The position numbers were made by a program, and so were the translations under genes. From the NCBI RefSeq assembly GCF_000488275.1, contig NZ_KI530762.1:2140971-2204970 (forward strand): a DNA stretch of 64,000 nucleotides, in the 5' to 3' direction. Positions 8,620-18,994 of the stretch are shown one piece after another (within the stretch, counting starts at the first letter, position 1; every line of letters begins with the position of its first letter). The notes below the pieces were generated by a model, which saw only the letters and a program-made list of their open reading frames with translations, was not told where the DNA came from and did no database searches. Source of the stretch: Acinetobacter brisouii CIP 110357 (GTDB taxonomy: Bacteria; Pseudomonadota; Gammaproteobacteria; Pseudomonadales; Moraxellaceae).

Positions 8620-9381
8620 TTACCAGTAATTCTCTACAGCAATATTGCCTTCACCACGACGATTCATGCTCAAGCCACGCTGCTTTAAGGCTTCTTTGGT
8701 ATCTTCCACCATTTGTGGATTACCACAGAGCATAATATGACTGGTTTCTGGGTTAAATTGCTGTCCGACCACAGCTTCCAGTTGCCCATTTTCAATTAAA
8801 ACTGGCAAACGCTGATGCAATATTGCCTGTGGATCACGCGTAATAATCGGAACAAATTGAAACCCTGTATGTCCTTCGCCAAAAGTTGCAGCAATCTCCT
8901 GAATACGTTCGACATATGCCAGCTCTGCTTGTGTCCGTACACTATAAACCAGATTGATTTTTTGATAATTTTGCCATGTCTCAAAATCCTGCAACATAGA
9001 CAAAAATGGTGCCAAGCCTGTACCCGTTGCCAATAACCATAAATCATGTGGTAACGGTTGCTGATAGCGTGCCAGAGTCAAAAATCCATAGGGAATTTTT
9101 TCCAGATACAGCTCATCCCCCACCTGTAAGTCTTTTAGACGTGAAGTAAAAGCACCATCAGGCACAACAATCGAAAAAAACTCCAAGGTTTCATCATAAG
9201 GCGATGAAACTACCGAATATGCCCGCACGATGAGTTCGCCATCGACCTGTAAACCAATGCGTGCAAACTGCCCTGCGGTGAATTTAAAGTGAGCTGGTCG
9301 TGTCATGCTAAAGCTGAATAAATTATCGGCCCAACGTTGAATAGATAAGACTTTTTCTACAGTAAATTTCTCAGATGTCAT
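8620..9381 (-). CDS. fpr: ferredoxin/flavodoxin--NADP+ reductase
   Basis: This 253-residue FAD enzyme moves electrons between NADPH and ferredoxin or flavodoxin. The FAD-binding domain carries VRAYSVVSSPYDE (the RxYS/T motif). The NADP-binding domain carries LLATGTGLAPFLSML and HIMLCGNPQMVEDT, ending in an aromatic residue (ENYW) that stacks on the flavin as in bacterial subclass I enzymes. Start ATG 9381 replaces a TTG five codons earlier. The gene is divergent from a LysR-type gene, the arrangement known for fpr and finR in Pseudomonas, which suggests oxidative-stress-responsive control. Confidence 0.9.
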   Translation of the reverse strand: MTSEKFTVEKVLSIQRWADNLFSFSMTRPAHFKFTAGQFARIGLQVDGELIVRAYSVVSSPYDETLEFFSIVVPDGAFTSRLKDLQVGDELYLEKIPYGFLTLARYQQPLPHDLWLLATGTGLAPFLSMLQDFETWQNYQKINLVYSVRTQAELAYVERIQEIAATFGEGHTGFQFVPIITRDPQAILHQRLPVLIENGQLEAVVGQQFNPETSHIMLCGNPQMVEDTKEALKQRGLSMNRRGEGNIAVENYW

Positions 9382-9464
9382 GATTTCAAGGTGCAAGAAT
9401 TCGTCGGCTCATGTTAGCATGGCGAGGCAAATATTGATAATTTTACTCATTTAAGGCTTCAACT

Positions 9465-10352
9465 ATGCGCATGACCTTACGCCAATTGGCTGTTTTTGTA
9501 GCCGTAGCCCAAGAAGGGACTGTGACCAAAGCCAGTGATGCTGTCAAGCTGACTCAAAGTGCAGCCAGTATGGCATTGGCTGATTTAGAGGATGGATTAG
9601 GTGCGCCACTATTTGATCGCTTAGGAAAACGCCTCCAACTCAATGACCTTGGACGTTTTTTGCTACCTCAGGCACTGGAAATTTTAGGGCGCTGTGAAGC
9701 ATTTGAACAAGTCGCCAAAGGTGAATTGCAAAGTATTGATTTACGCCTTGGTGCAACATTAACAATTAGTGATTATTTAATGCCAGATTTAATGGCAGGT
9801 TTTCTACAATTACAGCCTCAAGCTCACTTGCAATTACAGGTTGGTAATACTCGCCAGATGATTGAAGCTGTCAATCAATTCCAGCTTGATCTAGCGCTGA
9901 TTGAAGGTTCCTGCCATATTCCACAATTACAAAGCATCCATTGGCGAGATGATGAACTGGCAGTATGTTGTGCTCCAAGCCATCCTCTAGCAAAGCTAAA
10001 CCGTCCTTTAACCCCACAAGATTTTGCTGATGTAGAATGGATTTTGCGTGAAGAAGGTTCAGGCACACGCGAGGTTTTTGATACAGCCATTTTAAATCAT
10101 TTAGAAGATGCCAATATCCGCCTGACACTTGGACACAATGAAGCCATTTTAAAAATTATTTCAGGCGGTTTGGGTATTTCGTGTATTTCTAAACTCGCAT
10201 TGCTCCCAATGCTCAATTCTGGGCAACTGGTTATTTTAGATACGCCATTTTGGGAACTAAAACGCCCACTTTATATGCTCGTTCATCGCCAGAAATATCA
10301 AGGACCTGGACTTAAAGCCTTTATGCGTTTTTGTGACGAACAGCCAGACTAA
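9465..10352 (+). CDS. LysR-type regulator, FinR-like, divergent from fpr
   Basis: The 295-residue protein has a winged helix-turn-helix at residues 1-60 (LAVFVAVAQEGTVTKASDAVKLTQSAASMAL, shown here only as a region) and a periplasmic-binding-protein-like effector domain. Its position, back to back with fpr and about 80 bp apart, matches Pseudomonas finR, which activates fpr under superoxide stress. Orthology is inferred from context and family; LysR proteins cannot be told apart reliably by eye. No clear T-N11-A box was singled out. Confidence 0.75.
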   Translation: MRMTLRQLAVFVAVAQEGTVTKASDAVKLTQSAASMALADLEDGLGAPLFDRLGKRLQLNDLGRFLLPQALEILGRCEAFEQVAKGELQSIDLRLGATLTISDYLMPDLMAGFLQLQPQAHLQLQVGNTRQMIEAVNQFQLDLALIEGSCHIPQLQSIHWRDDELAVCCAPSHPLAKLNRPLTPQDFADVEWILREEGSGTREVFDTAILNHLEDANIRLTLGHNEAILKIISGGLGISCISKLALLPMLNSGQLVILDTPFWELKRPLYMLVHRQKYQGPGLKAFMRFCDEQPD

Positions 10353-10360
10353 TTTTAATT

Positions 10361-10798
10361 TTATTGCCAATTTGGGTCTGTTTTTCGACGAGAGTCTTTT
10401 TCACAAGGCTCTCCATCTGCATTGCCATCCATTTTAGTATTTGGACAATTGTGAACAAACCAACGTGCTTCAGCCAAAGAATGCATTTGTGAACAATATT
10501 GCCGTCCATCGCATTTAAAGTATCCTAATGGGCTTGGCATCGGCTTTTGTGCTGGTGCAGGTCGACTCACAATACTTGGTGCAACATTCACTTGTGTTTT
10601 TTGTTCAGGCAATTGATCTGGTACATGCCCTAGTTTTTTGCGTTGCTCATCAATCAACTGTTTTTGTTCTTGAATCAATTGTTGCGTATATTGTCCACGC
10701 ATTTGCTCATGTTGTTGCAGTCTTAAGTAAGTGATATAAATCCCGATACCAGCCAATACAACAACGACAAATAAAAACATCGCTGCTTTCTTCATCAT
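10361..10798 (-). CDS. membrane-anchored Excalibur-domain protein
   Basis: This 145-residue protein has an N-terminal membrane helix (AAMFLFVVVVLAGIGIYITYL), then a glutamine-rich probable coiled region to about residue 60 and a proline-rich linker. The C-terminal Excalibur domain starts YFKCDGRQYCSQM and ends in the calcium-binding-type loop DGNADGEPCE. Paired cysteines suggest disulphides in the periplasm. Excalibur domains occur in extracytoplasmic proteins and some nucleases; no nuclease domain is present here. The function is unknown. Confidence 0.8.
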   Translation of the reverse strand: MMKKAAMFLFVVVVLAGIGIYITYLRLQQHEQMRGQYTQQLIQEQKQLIDEQRKKLGHVPDQLPEQKTQVNVAPSIVSRPAPAQKPMPSPLGYFKCDGRQYCSQMHSLAEARWFVHNCPNTKMDGNADGEPCEKDSRRKTDPNWQ

Positions 10799-10810
10799 TC
10801 TTGTCTCATA

Positions 10811-10850
10811 AAAAAATACCTGTTATTTAGAGATTTAACAGGTATTTTTT
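10811..10850 (-). terminator. terminator of upp
   Basis: An inverted repeat with arms ending TACCTGTTA and TAACAGGTA is flanked by A and T runs on both sides (about 15 bp of potential stem). It lies immediately downstream of the upp stop and upstream of the Excalibur gene start. Confidence 0.85.
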
Positions 10851-10860
10851 TAAATTGACA

Positions 10861-11496
10861 TTAGTCTTTTTGTACACTACCAAAAATTTTATCACCCGCA
10901 TCACCAAGACCAGGAACAATGTAACCATGATCATTCAACCCATCATCAATCGATGCGGTAAAAATACGAATATCAGGGTGTAAGGCTTCAACTTTGGCAA
11001 TACCCTCTGGCGCTGCAACCAATACCATGACACGGATATCTTTACAGCCACTTTGTTTGAGTACATCAATTGCTGCGATTAATGAGCTTCCCGTTGCCAA
11101 CATCGGATCAATAATCATGGCTATACGGTTAGCTACATCTGGAACCAATTTTTTATAATAAGTTCGAGCTTGTAAAGTTTCTTCATCACGCTCAAGACCC
11201 AAAACACTGACTTTAGCACTTGGAATCAAATTAAGCACACCATCCAACATCCCAATTCCTGCTCGTAAAATTGGAACAATGGTAATTTTCTTACCTGCGA
11301 TGCGCTGTGTAGTCACCTCACCTGCCCAACCTTGAATTTCATGATCAACCACAGGTAAATCTTTAGTTGCTTCATAAGTCAGCAACATGGTTACTTCTTG
11401 CGCAAGTTCACGAAAGTTTTTGGTACTAATATCGGCACGACGCAACAAGCCTAATTTGTGGCGAATCAATGGGTGACGAATTTCTTGAATAGGCAC
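10861..11496 (-). CDS. upp: uracil phosphoribosyltransferase
   Basis: Upp converts uracil and PRPP to UMP in pyrimidine salvage. The protein opens [20 protein letters not shown] and carries the PRPP loop [11 protein letters not shown] and the uracil-binding region [12 protein letters not shown] near the C-terminus. GTG at 11496 is chosen: it gives the family length of 211 residues and has AGGTG 8 nt upstream. The longer frame would start inside the terminator of the nuo operon, which is not credible. A TATACT hexamer between that terminator and the GTG suggests an own promoter. Confidence 0.95.
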   Translation of the reverse strand: MPIQEIRHPLIRHKLGLLRRADISTKNFRELAQEVTMLLTYEATKDLPVVDHEIQGWAGEVTTQRIAGKKITIVPILRAGIGMLDGVLNLIPSAKVSVLGLERDEETLQARTYYKKLVPDVANRIAMIIDPMLATGSSLIAAIDVLKQSGCKDIRVMVLVAAPEGIAKVEALHPDIRIFTASIDDGLNDHGYIVPGLGDAGDKIFGSVQKD

Positions 11497-11529
11497 GGGG
11501 AGAACACCTGACAGATTTAAGTTGCGCCT

Positions 11530-11535
11530 AGTATA
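11530..11535 (-). promoter_or_regulatory. probable -10 element of upp
   Basis: TATACT on the minus strand lies about 33 bp upstream of the GTG start and directly after the nuo terminator. A TTTTAT hexamer 17 bp further upstream could act as a poor -35. This explains independent upp expression. Confidence 0.5.
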
Positions 11536-11554
11536 TCGCTTTTCGATCAGAAAT

Positions 11555-11584
11555 AAAAAAGCCCTCATCAATGAGGGCTTTTTT
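11555..11584 (-). terminator. terminator of the nuo operon
   Basis: GCCCTCA (11561-11567) pairs with TGAGGGC (11572-11578) around a 4-nt loop, with A/T runs on both flanks. It directly follows the nuoN stop on the minus strand. Confidence 0.9.
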
Positions 11585-11596
11585 AGACCACTAAAA

Positions 11597-13093
11597 TTAG
11601 TGGTTGAACAATATTTGTTGAATTGGCGCTAGAACTTGTGACATTGCAGAAATTTTAAGTACAGGATCTGGATAAACACCGATCAACAATACCAATGCTG
11701 CAGCACCAAGCACCATGATTCCACCCACTTTCTGACCCCAATGTTTTTCAGCGTCAATACGTGGAATTTCTGGTGGTGTAAGGTACATCACAACCATAAC
11801 ACGTAAGTAATAGTATAAACCGATACCACTACCCACAATAATCATGGCAGCCAAGAACCAGTGACCTGCATCAACCGCAGCTTTAATTACCATGAACTTA
11901 CCGATAAAGCCTGCAGTCAACGGAATCCCTGCCAACGACAATAACATAACTGTCAATGTCGCAGTTAAAACAGGACGACGCCAGAACAGACCACGATAGT
12001 CTGCAACACTTTCAGCTTCATCAGTATTGTTGTATGGGCTAGACATTAGCGTCACAACACCAAACGCACCAATGGTTGTTAATACGTAAGCAATCACATA
12101 CATATTTACACTGTCGAGGCTGAAGTAGTTTTTGCTAACCAAAGCCACAAGCAAATAACCGAAATGTGCAATAGATGAATACGCAAGAACACGTTTGAGG
12201 TTGACCTGACGTACTGCAAGCAAGTTACCCACAATAATTGAGAGTACCGCAATAATGCTGATGATCAGGCTGATTGATGGAATCAATGCACCTGCTGCAA
12301 GTAAATAGCGGACAAACAAACCAATGGTTGCAACTTTCGCAGCAGTTGCCAAAAAGGTTGCCAATGGCGCTGGTGCACCTTGATAAACATCTGGCGTCCA
12401 TTTGTGGAATGGTGCTAACGATAGTTTGAACGCAATTGCGAAGATGATCAGACCAAGACCCAAAATCACCATTGGGTTGCCCATTTTCACCATTTGCAGC
12501 AACGATGCAAAGCCTGTATAGAATGATAATGTACCTGTATACGCATAAATATATGCCATACCCATCAACAACATTGCAGAAGCCGTTGCTGATAACACTA
12601 GGTATTTCATTCCTGCTTCTAAAGACTTCTCACGTTCATGCGTATATGCCAACAGACCATATACAGGAACTGACATCAACTCCAAGCTAATGAAGAATGA
12701 TGCATAGTGAGAGCTTGCCACCATCAACATTGCCCCAGCAACAGAAGACAATAACAGCAAGTACAACTCTTCACGGTTGTCTTTATAGCTTTCAATATAA
12801 GCGTGTGACAAAGTACAGCATGCCAAGGCAGAAACCAGAATCAGCAATTGATAAAGCATGGTAAATGGATCAACCATAAACATGTTCATCACATTAGCAG
12901 GTCTGAACTGCCCACCCATCATTTGCAAAATGATATTGAATGCTGCCAAGTTCAAACCAATAACGGATGCTGTTGCAATCAGATTATGATTACGTTTGAT
13001 CGCCGTTAAGATCATGACCAGCACGATTGTCAAAGAGACAATCATGACTGGAGCAAGTGGCATAAGATCTGAAAATTGGATTGTGAAGTTCAT
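11597..13093 (-). CDS. nuoN: NADH-quinone oxidoreductase subunit N
   Basis: This 498-residue membrane subunit is one of three antiporter-like proton channels in the arm of complex I. Fourteen or so hydrophobic helices are apparent. Conserved charged helix residues are seen in [16 protein letters not shown] and [15 protein letters not shown], with [13 protein letters not shown] typical of the Mrp-antiporter fold. It is the last gene of the operon, 3 nt after nuoM, and its SD (GGAGA) lies inside the nuoM end. The operon terminator follows. Confidence 0.96.
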   Translation of the reverse strand: MNFTIQFSDLMPLAPVMIVSLTIVLVMILTAIKRNHNLIATASVIGLNLAAFNIILQMMGGQFRPANVMNMFMVDPFTMLYQLLILVSALACCTLSHAYIESYKDNREELYLLLLSSVAGAMLMVASSHYASFFISLELMSVPVYGLLAYTHEREKSLEAGMKYLVLSATASAMLLMGMAYIYAYTGTLSFYTGFASLLQMVKMGNPMVILGLGLIIFAIAFKLSLAPFHKWTPDVYQGAPAPLATFLATAAKVATIGLFVRYLLAAGALIPSISLIISIIAVLSIIVGNLLAVRQVNLKRVLAYSSIAHFGYLLVALVSKNYFSLDSVNMYVIAYVLTTIGAFGVVTLMSSPYNNTDEAESVADYRGLFWRRPVLTATLTVMLLSLAGIPLTAGFIGKFMVIKAAVDAGHWFLAAMIIVGSGIGLYYYLRVMVVMYLTPPEIPRIDAEKHWGQKVGGIMVLGAAALVLLIGVYPDPVLKISAMSQVLAPIQQILFNH

Positions 13094-13096
13094 GAC

Positions 13097-14698
13097 TTAT
13101 TGGATCTCCACATTATCAAGTTGGCTGACTGCTTGTTGCATCAAATCTACACCATTATGAACAGGAATATAGCTATTCGCTAACCACTGCATACTTGAAT
13201 GAGACACATCAAGGAAGGTTTGTGGGTAGATACCAAGCCACACTAGACCAATCACACAGATCATTAGAATCGCAATCTCACGTGCTGACAAATCTTTCAG
13301 TGGGTTTGCATAATGCTGTTTTTGTTCAGGGTTTGGAGTACCAAACAATGAACGATGAATCAAAATCAAGCCGTAAAGACCAGCCAATACCAAACTGATC
13401 GCAGCAATAATAGTAAATGTTGGGTATTTACCAAATGAACCCATCAAAATCAGGAATTCACCAATAAAGTTACCTAGACCAGGAATACCAACCAACGCAG
13501 CAACAAAGAACATCAAGAAGAATGGCAAGTAACGGAACTGACCGCGCATACCACCCATCAAACGCATATCACGTGTATGTAGGCGCTCGTAAATCTGACC
13601 ACACATGATAAACAGTGCAGCAGAAGATAAACCGTGTGCCAACATCATGATCATCAAACCTTGATAAGTAATGATGTTGCCTGCATAAATTGCCAGTAAC
13701 ACAAAGCCCATGTGCGAAATAGAGCTATATGCCAACAAACGTTTCATATCGGTTTGCTGATAAGCACACCATGCACCGTAGAATACGCCGATCAGACCTA
13801 ACACAATCGCAATATCAGCAAACTGTGCCGATGCTGCCGGGAAGAATGGAATAACGAAACGCAATAAACCGTAAGCAGCAGTTTTGATCAAGATACCTGC
13901 CAAGTCTACAGAACCTGCTGTAGGTGCTTGAGCATGTGCATCTGGTAACCAGCCGTGCAATGGAAATACAGGAAGTTTTACTGCAAAACCAATGAACATA
14001 CAAACCATGAAACCATACGCAAAACTTGGTGGTAAATGATTTGCAACTGCCAACAAGAAGTTGTAATCAAAGTTAATCACACCATTGGTCATGATATAAC
14101 CCCAGACTACCAGTCCAAGAATACCAATCAGCATGATCAAGCCTGAAACTTGCGTATAGATGAAGAATTTAGTTGCAGCGTAAACGCGCGAATGACCATT
14201 CGAACCCGCATGCCCCCAAAGTGCAATCAAGAAATAGATTGGTACCAGCATCATCTCCCAGAAGAAGAAGAACAGGAACATGTCTATCGCAAGGAATACA
14301 CCGATTACCCCACCTAAACTCCAAAGTAAGTTTAAATGGAAGAAACCAACATTCTTCTGAATTTCACCCCAAGAACAGCCTACTGCCAAAATACCCAAAA
14401 GTGCAGTCAAACCGACCATGAGCAATGACAAGCCATCTACAGCAAGGTGAATACTAATCCCCAGTGAACTAATCCACGGTAGATAAAATTGTGCTGCGAA
14501 AGTTGGCGCTTGCGAACCCAACTCGTAGTGATAATTACCATGGCTCCATAAGATTACAGTTAAGCCAAGGGTAATCACCATCCCGATCAGGGCAATCCAG
14601 CGTGGAAGGTGCTGGTCGAGTTTATCGACCAACCAGCATACAAAACCTGCAATGAAAGGAACTAGAATCAGCGCGGGTAAAATTAAATTGTTTTCCAT
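13097..14698 (-). CDS. nuoM: NADH-quinone oxidoreductase subunit M
   Basis: This 533-residue antiporter-like proton-translocating subunit is full length. Signature segments include FFFFFWEMMLVPIYFLIALWG, with the conserved glutamate of the entry channel, then VFPLHGWLPDAHAQAPTAGS and KRLLAYSSISHMGF. It sits between NuoL and NuoN in the membrane arm, and the gene lies 1 nt after nuoL and 3 nt before nuoN. Nothing unusual is seen. Confidence 0.96.
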   Translation of the reverse strand: MENNLILPALILVPFIAGFVCWLVDKLDQHLPRWIALIGMVITLGLTVILWSHGNYHYELGSQAPTFAAQFYLPWISSLGISIHLAVDGLSLLMVGLTALLGILAVGCSWGEIQKNVGFFHLNLLWSLGGVIGVFLAIDMFLFFFFWEMMLVPIYFLIALWGHAGSNGHSRVYAATKFFIYTQVSGLIMLIGILGLVVWGYIMTNGVINFDYNFLLAVANHLPPSFAYGFMVCMFIGFAVKLPVFPLHGWLPDAHAQAPTAGSVDLAGILIKTAAYGLLRFVIPFFPAASAQFADIAIVLGLIGVFYGAWCAYQQTDMKRLLAYSSISHMGFVLLAIYAGNIITYQGLMIMMLAHGLSSAALFIMCGQIYERLHTRDMRLMGGMRGQFRYLPFFLMFFVAALVGIPGLGNFIGEFLILMGSFGKYPTFTIIAAISLVLAGLYGLILIHRSLFGTPNPEQKQHYANPLKDLSAREIAILMICVIGLVWLGIYPQTFLDVSHSSMQWLANSYIPVHNGVDLMQQAVSQLDNVEIQ

Positions 14699-14699
14699 T

Positions 14700-16595
14700 T
14701 TATTTCCCCACTACCTGAACAACGATCAGGATCATCAGTAACACCACAATACCCAGTGACATACTTGATGCGTATTCACGCAATGATCCAGTTTGACGTG
14801 AACTTGTGAAACTGTTACCACCTTTCACTAAAGCTGGTAATACAAGCCACAAACTATCAATCGGATCACGACCTAAAATCTTCGCGATTAGTAAATAAGG
14901 TTGTACGAAAACGAGGTTATATAAAGCATCAAAACCGAACGCATTACGCCAGATGTGAGCAATACCTGCAACCAATGAAGTTTGAGCAAAAGCTTTAACC
15001 GCACCATAAGCAAAGGCGAATAGCACCACACCAATCACTAGACCGACCAAAGCAACGCCAACAGCAGTATGCTCTGCACCTTTAACCAGCACTTCAACAT
15101 TTTCAGGAACTTCAAATGCTGGAATACGTGCTGAAGTCAGTAATTTTTCAACAGGTGCTTTCAGTAATGCACCTACACCTGTAGACAGTACCAATAGAAT
15201 TGATAATGGTCCCCAATACGTAACACCCTTGATCTCGTGCGCATGAGTTTTTTCTTCGCCAAAGAATACAACCCAGATTAAGCGGAATGTATAAATTGAA
15301 GTTAAGAATGCACCTGCGACACCGACCCAGTACAAGCTGTTATAAAGTGGAAGATTTGCCAACATGCCGTGTGCATAAACTTCACCCAAGATCGCATCTT
15401 TAGAGAAGAAGCCCACAGTAAGGAATGGAATTGCTGCTAACGCGCCACCACCTACAACGAAACATGCAAATACGAATGGAATCTTTTTCCAAAGACCACC
15501 CATCTTGAAAATGTTTTGTTCGTGATGGCATGCCAAGATCACCGCACCAGAAGACAAGAATAATAATGCCTTAAAGAATGCGTGAGCCAACATGTGGAAC
15601 AGACCAGCTTGGTATGCTTCAGCACCTACAGCCATAAACATATAACCTAACTGACTCATGGTTGAGTAAGCCAAGATACGTTTGATATCGGTTTGTACCA
15701 ATGCTGCAAAACCAGCTACCAACAAGGTAATTGCACCTGTTACAGAAATAAACTGCATCACTTCAGGTGCCATTTCAAACACAGTGTGAGTACGGCAAGT
15801 TAAGTACACACCTGCGGTAACCATAGTCGCAGCATGGATCAATGCAGAAACAGGTGTCGGACCTGCCATCGCATCGGCTAACCAAGTTTGTAGTGGAATC
15901 TGTGCAGATTTACCCGCAGCACCCAAGAACAACATCAATGCTGTCCAGATCGCAAGTGAGTGATTTCCTGCAAGAACAAGGTGTGCATTTGCCACAATCG
16001 TTGCAGTATGCAAAGTACCAAATTGCTGATAAAGCAAGAATAACGCGATCAATAAGAAAACGTCACCCACACGTGTAACGGTAAATGCTTTGATTGCAGC
16101 CCAACCATTGTCTGGATTTGAATAATAAAAACCAATCAATAAGTATGAGCAAAGACCTACGCCTTCCCAGCCTAGGAACAATAACGCAAGGTTATCGCCA
16201 AGAACCAATACCAACATGCTCGCAACGAACAGGTTGAAGTAAGAGAAGAAACGCGCATAGCCATCTTCACCACGCATATACCATGATGCAAAGATGTGAA
16301 TCAGGAAACCTACACCTGTGATCATGCCTGTCATTAATAATGATAAGCCATCAAGATGTAGACTTACTTCTGGTGCCAATGTACCAACACTGAACCATGT
16401 CCATAGATGTTGTACTACAGCCGTTGAACCGCTGTTGACAAACTCTAGCCCCGCAATCAATGCAAATAATGCAGACAGCCCCACTGAACCTACGCCAATA
16501 ATCGCAGCAATATTTTCAGAAAGTTTATCGCGACCCGCCGCTAATAAAATAAAGCCGATTAGCGGAAATAAGATTGTTAAATATAAATAACTCAT
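14700..16595 (-). CDS. nuoL: NADH-quinone oxidoreductase subunit L
   Basis: This 631-residue distal antiporter-like subunit also supplies the long lateral helix along the membrane arm. Conserved elements include [19 protein letters not shown] (channel glutamate), [20 protein letters not shown] and [14 protein letters not shown]. An amphipathic C-terminal part ends in a last anchor helix. Its start overlaps the nuoK stop by 4 nt (ATGA), indicating translational coupling. Confidence 0.96.
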   Translation of the reverse strand: MSYLYLTILFPLIGFILLAAGRDKLSENIAAIIGVGSVGLSALFALIAGLEFVNSGSTAVVQHLWTWFSVGTLAPEVSLHLDGLSLLMTGMITGVGFLIHIFASWYMRGEDGYARFFSYFNLFVASMLVLVLGDNLALLFLGWEGVGLCSYLLIGFYYSNPDNGWAAIKAFTVTRVGDVFLLIALFLLYQQFGTLHTATIVANAHLVLAGNHSLAIWTALMLFLGAAGKSAQIPLQTWLADAMAGPTPVSALIHAATMVTAGVYLTCRTHTVFEMAPEVMQFISVTGAITLLVAGFAALVQTDIKRILAYSTMSQLGYMFMAVGAEAYQAGLFHMLAHAFFKALLFLSSGAVILACHHEQNIFKMGGLWKKIPFVFACFVVGGGALAAIPFLTVGFFSKDAILGEVYAHGMLANLPLYNSLYWVGVAGAFLTSIYTFRLIWVVFFGEEKTHAHEIKGVTYWGPLSILLVLSTGVGALLKAPVEKLLTSARIPAFEVPENVEVLVKGAEHTAVGVALVGLVIGVVLFAFAYGAVKAFAQTSLVAGIAHIWRNAFGFDALYNLVFVQPYLLIAKILGRDPIDSLWLVLPALVKGGNSFTSSRQTGSLREYASSMSLGIVVLLMILIVVQVVGK

Positions 16596-16900
16596 CCGCG
16601 CATCTCACTCGCAGCATCCACATCCAAATGATGGAAGCGATGATAAAACTGAAGGACGATCGCTAGACCAATACAAGCCTCGGCAGCTGCCAATGTCAAA
16701 ATTAAGATAAACATAATCTGACCGTCAGCTTGTCCCCAAACACTTCCTGCCAGCACAAAGGCCAATGCAGCAGCGTTCATCATGATCTCAAGACTCATCA
16801 ATATAAATAGAAAGTTGCGACGCACCATTACACCGTAGAACCCAAGTGCAAAAAGAACGGTTGCAACAATCAAACCGTGTTCCAAAGGGATGTTACCCAT
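16592..16900 (-). CDS. nuoK: NADH-quinone oxidoreductase subunit K
   Basis: This 102-residue subunit has three transmembrane helices and helps form the fourth proton pathway near the quinone site. Conserved membrane glutamates are visible in [15 protein letters not shown] and [13 protein letters not shown]. The length matches the family. The ATG overlaps the nuoJ stop by one base (TGATG) and the end overlaps nuoL. Confidence 0.96.
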   Translation of the reverse strand: MGNIPLEHGLIVATVLFALGFYGVMVRRNFLFILMSLEIMMNAAALAFVLAGSVWGQADGQIMFILILTLAAAEACIGLAIVLQFYHRFHHLDVDAASEMRG

Positions 16901-17418
16901 CAGTCTTGTTCCTCTTCACCTGGTTCACGTTTACCTAAATGGAATGCTGCAACAAGTGCTGCGAGCAATAGCATTGCGGCAATTTCAACCAACAATAAAT
17001 ATTGGGTAAATAACGCTTGACCCACTGCTTTTGGTCCAATCACTGCTTTACCTAGCAATGCACCTGCTGGTGTGTAATCACTACTGATCATCCACACCAA
17101 GGTCAAGCCCAATAAGAAGCTCAACAATGCAGGTACAGCCCAAGCATCGGACGTTAACCATTTACGTTCTTGCTCGACCGTGTGTTGCCCCAAGTTCAGC
17201 ATCATCACCACGAAAACGAACAAAACCATAATTGCGCCAGCATACACAATCACTTCGAGTGCGCCTGCAAACGGCGCACCCACGATCATGAAAATGCCTG
17301 CAACAGCAAGTAAAGAAATAATAAGGTTTAAAAGTGCATGCACAGGGTTCGAGTTAGTCACAACACGAACTGTAGAAACAATGGCCACAAGAGCCATTAA
17401 ATAAAATGGCCACATCAT
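16900..17418 (-). CDS. nuoJ: NADH-quinone oxidoreductase subunit J
   Basis: This 172-residue, five-helix membrane subunit lies near the junction of the arms. The hallmark is the segment [20 protein letters not shown], whose third-helix pi-bulge is central to coupling in known complex I structures. A short charged tail ([12 protein letters not shown]) is cytoplasmic. It overlaps nuoI by 4 nt and nuoK by 1 nt. Confidence 0.95.
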   Translation of the reverse strand: MMWPFYLMALVAIVSTVRVVTNSNPVHALLNLIISLLAVAGIFMIVGAPFAGALEVIVYAGAIMVLFVFVVMMLNLGQHTVEQERKWLTSDAWAVPALLSFLLGLTLVWMISSDYTPAGALLGKAVIGPKAVGQALFTQYLLLVEIAAMLLLAALVAAFHLGKREPGEEEQD

Positions 17419-17957
17419 GGTAATAAGCTCCGTACATCAACAGGTGCGCTTTCTTTTTGCGCTTGTCCTTTTTCTTTACCGTTAATTGCCATACCTGTTA
17501 CACGATAGAAGTTGTAATCAGGGTATTTACCTGGGCCAGAAATCAGTAAGTTTTCTTTTTCATAAACAAGATCTTGACGCACATATTCAGCCAACTCAAA
17601 GTCTGGTGTTAACTGAATTGCAGTCGTTGGGCATGCTTCTTCACACATACCGCAGAAAATACAACGTGAAAAGTTGATACGGAAAAATTCTGGATACCAA
17701 CGACCATCTTCTTTTTCTGCTTTTTGTAATGAAATACAACCTACAGGGCAAGCAACCGCACACAAGTTACACGCAACACAGCGCTCTTCGCCATCTGGGT
17801 CACGTGTCAGAACGATACGACCACGATAACGTGGCGGTACGATCTGCTCGGCGGGTACTTCTGGATATAAAATGGTGTCACGTTTGCGCGTTGCATGGCT
17901 AAATACCATCCACAACGAGCGAACGACAGACCCTACACCAGCTAGAATTTTAAACAT
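17415..17957 (-). CDS. nuoI: NADH-quinone oxidoreductase subunit I (two 4Fe-4S clusters)
   Basis: This 180-residue ferredoxin-like subunit carries clusters N6a and N6b on the electron wire to quinone. The two ligand sets are [12 protein letters not shown] and [12 protein letters not shown], both complete CxxCxxCxxxCP motifs. An amphipathic N-terminus contacts the membrane arm. The length is normal, and an 18-nt gap follows nuoH. Confidence 0.97.
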   Translation of the reverse strand: MFKILAGVGSVVRSLWMVFSHATRKRDTILYPEVPAEQIVPPRYRGRIVLTRDPDGEERCVACNLCAVACPVGCISLQKAEKEDGRWYPEFFRINFSRCIFCGMCEEACPTTAIQLTPDFELAEYVRQDLVYEKENLLISGPGKYPDYNFYRVTGMAINGKEKGQAQKESAPVDVRSLLP

Positions 17958-17975
17958 AATGTTCTCCCTGCTGTC

Positions 17976-18992
17976 TTAGGCCGCATGCTTCAATAGAATA
18001 ACAGCACCAGTTACCAATAAGTTAACCAACGCCAATGGCAAGCAGATTTTCCATCCGAAGTTCATGACTTGGTCATAACGTGGACGAATTAAAGCACCAC
18101 GTGCCAAGATGAACATCATGACAAAGAAAGCAGTTTTGATAATGAACCAGAAACCTGCTGGAATAAATGGAATATCCAAATTAAATGGTGCAAGCCATCC
18201 ACCGAAGAATAACGTTACGATTAAAGATGAAATTAGAATGATATTCACGTATTCAGCAACGAAGAACATCCCCCATTTCATACCACCGTATTCAACATGG
18301 TAACCTTCTGACAATTCTTGCTCTGCTTCAGGTTGGTCAAATGGATGACGGTGAGTCACCGCAACACCTGCAACTACAAACACCAAGAAACCAACAAACT
18401 GAGGAATGATGTTCCACATATCGCGTTGTGATTCAACGATCTCACGCATGTTGAAGGAACCTGCAATTGCCACCACACCCATTAGGGAAATCCCCAAGAA
18501 CACTTCATAAGAAATGGTCTGTGCAGAAGAACGTAGCGCACCGAGTAAGGCATATTTGTTGTTAGAAGACCAACCACCAAACAATACTGCATAAACCGCA
18601 ATACCTGCCATTGCCATAAAGAACAATAGCCCGATGCTCATGTCTGCTACACCCATAAACGGGCTTACAGGAATCACCATGTAAGACAGCACAGCTGTTG
18701 CCATAGCGACAGCAGGCGCTAAACGGAATGTTAATTTATCTGCAAACTTTGGTGTCCAGTCTTCTTTGAACATGATTTTCAGCATGTCGGCAACAATTTG
18801 TAGTGAACCAAATGGACCTACACGGTTTGGACCATAACGGTCTTGCCACAAACCTAAAAGACGTCGTTCAACAAAAGACATGAGCGCTGCAAAAACCACA
18901 ACGACCAATAAAATCAGAATTGCTTGCACAACCATATAGGCGATTGGCCAATCTGTTGCCCATACAGGTAGAGCGCGTAAATTTTCGTGCAT
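17976..18992 (-). CDS. nuoH: NADH-quinone oxidoreductase subunit H
   Basis: This 338-residue, eight-helix membrane subunit forms the quinone entry cavity with NuoB and NuoD. Family signatures are [21 protein letters not shown] in the first cytoplasmic loop and the acidic-rich [20 protein letters not shown] loop. The gene lies 2 nt after nuoG. All expected features are present. Confidence 0.96.
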   Translation of the reverse strand: MHENLRALPVWATDWPIAYMVVQAILILLVVVVFAALMSFVERRLLGLWQDRYGPNRVGPFGSLQIVADMLKIMFKEDWTPKFADKLTFRLAPAVAMATAVLSYMVIPVSPFMGVADMSIGLLFFMAMAGIAVYAVLFGGWSSNNKYALLGALRSSAQTISYEVFLGISLMGVVAIAGSFNMREIVESQRDMWNIIPQFVGFLVFVVAGVAVTHRHPFDQPEAEQELSEGYHVEYGGMKWGMFFVAEYVNIILISSLIVTLFFGGWLAPFNLDIPFIPAGFWFIIKTAFFVMMFILARGALIRPRYDQVMNFGWKICLPLALVNLLVTGAVILLKHAA

Positions 18993-18994
18993 GA

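Noticed and set aside
10861-11571. Longer 236-residue form of Upp
   Set aside because: The added N-terminus is encoded by the nuo terminator; the GTG at 11496 gives the family start and length.
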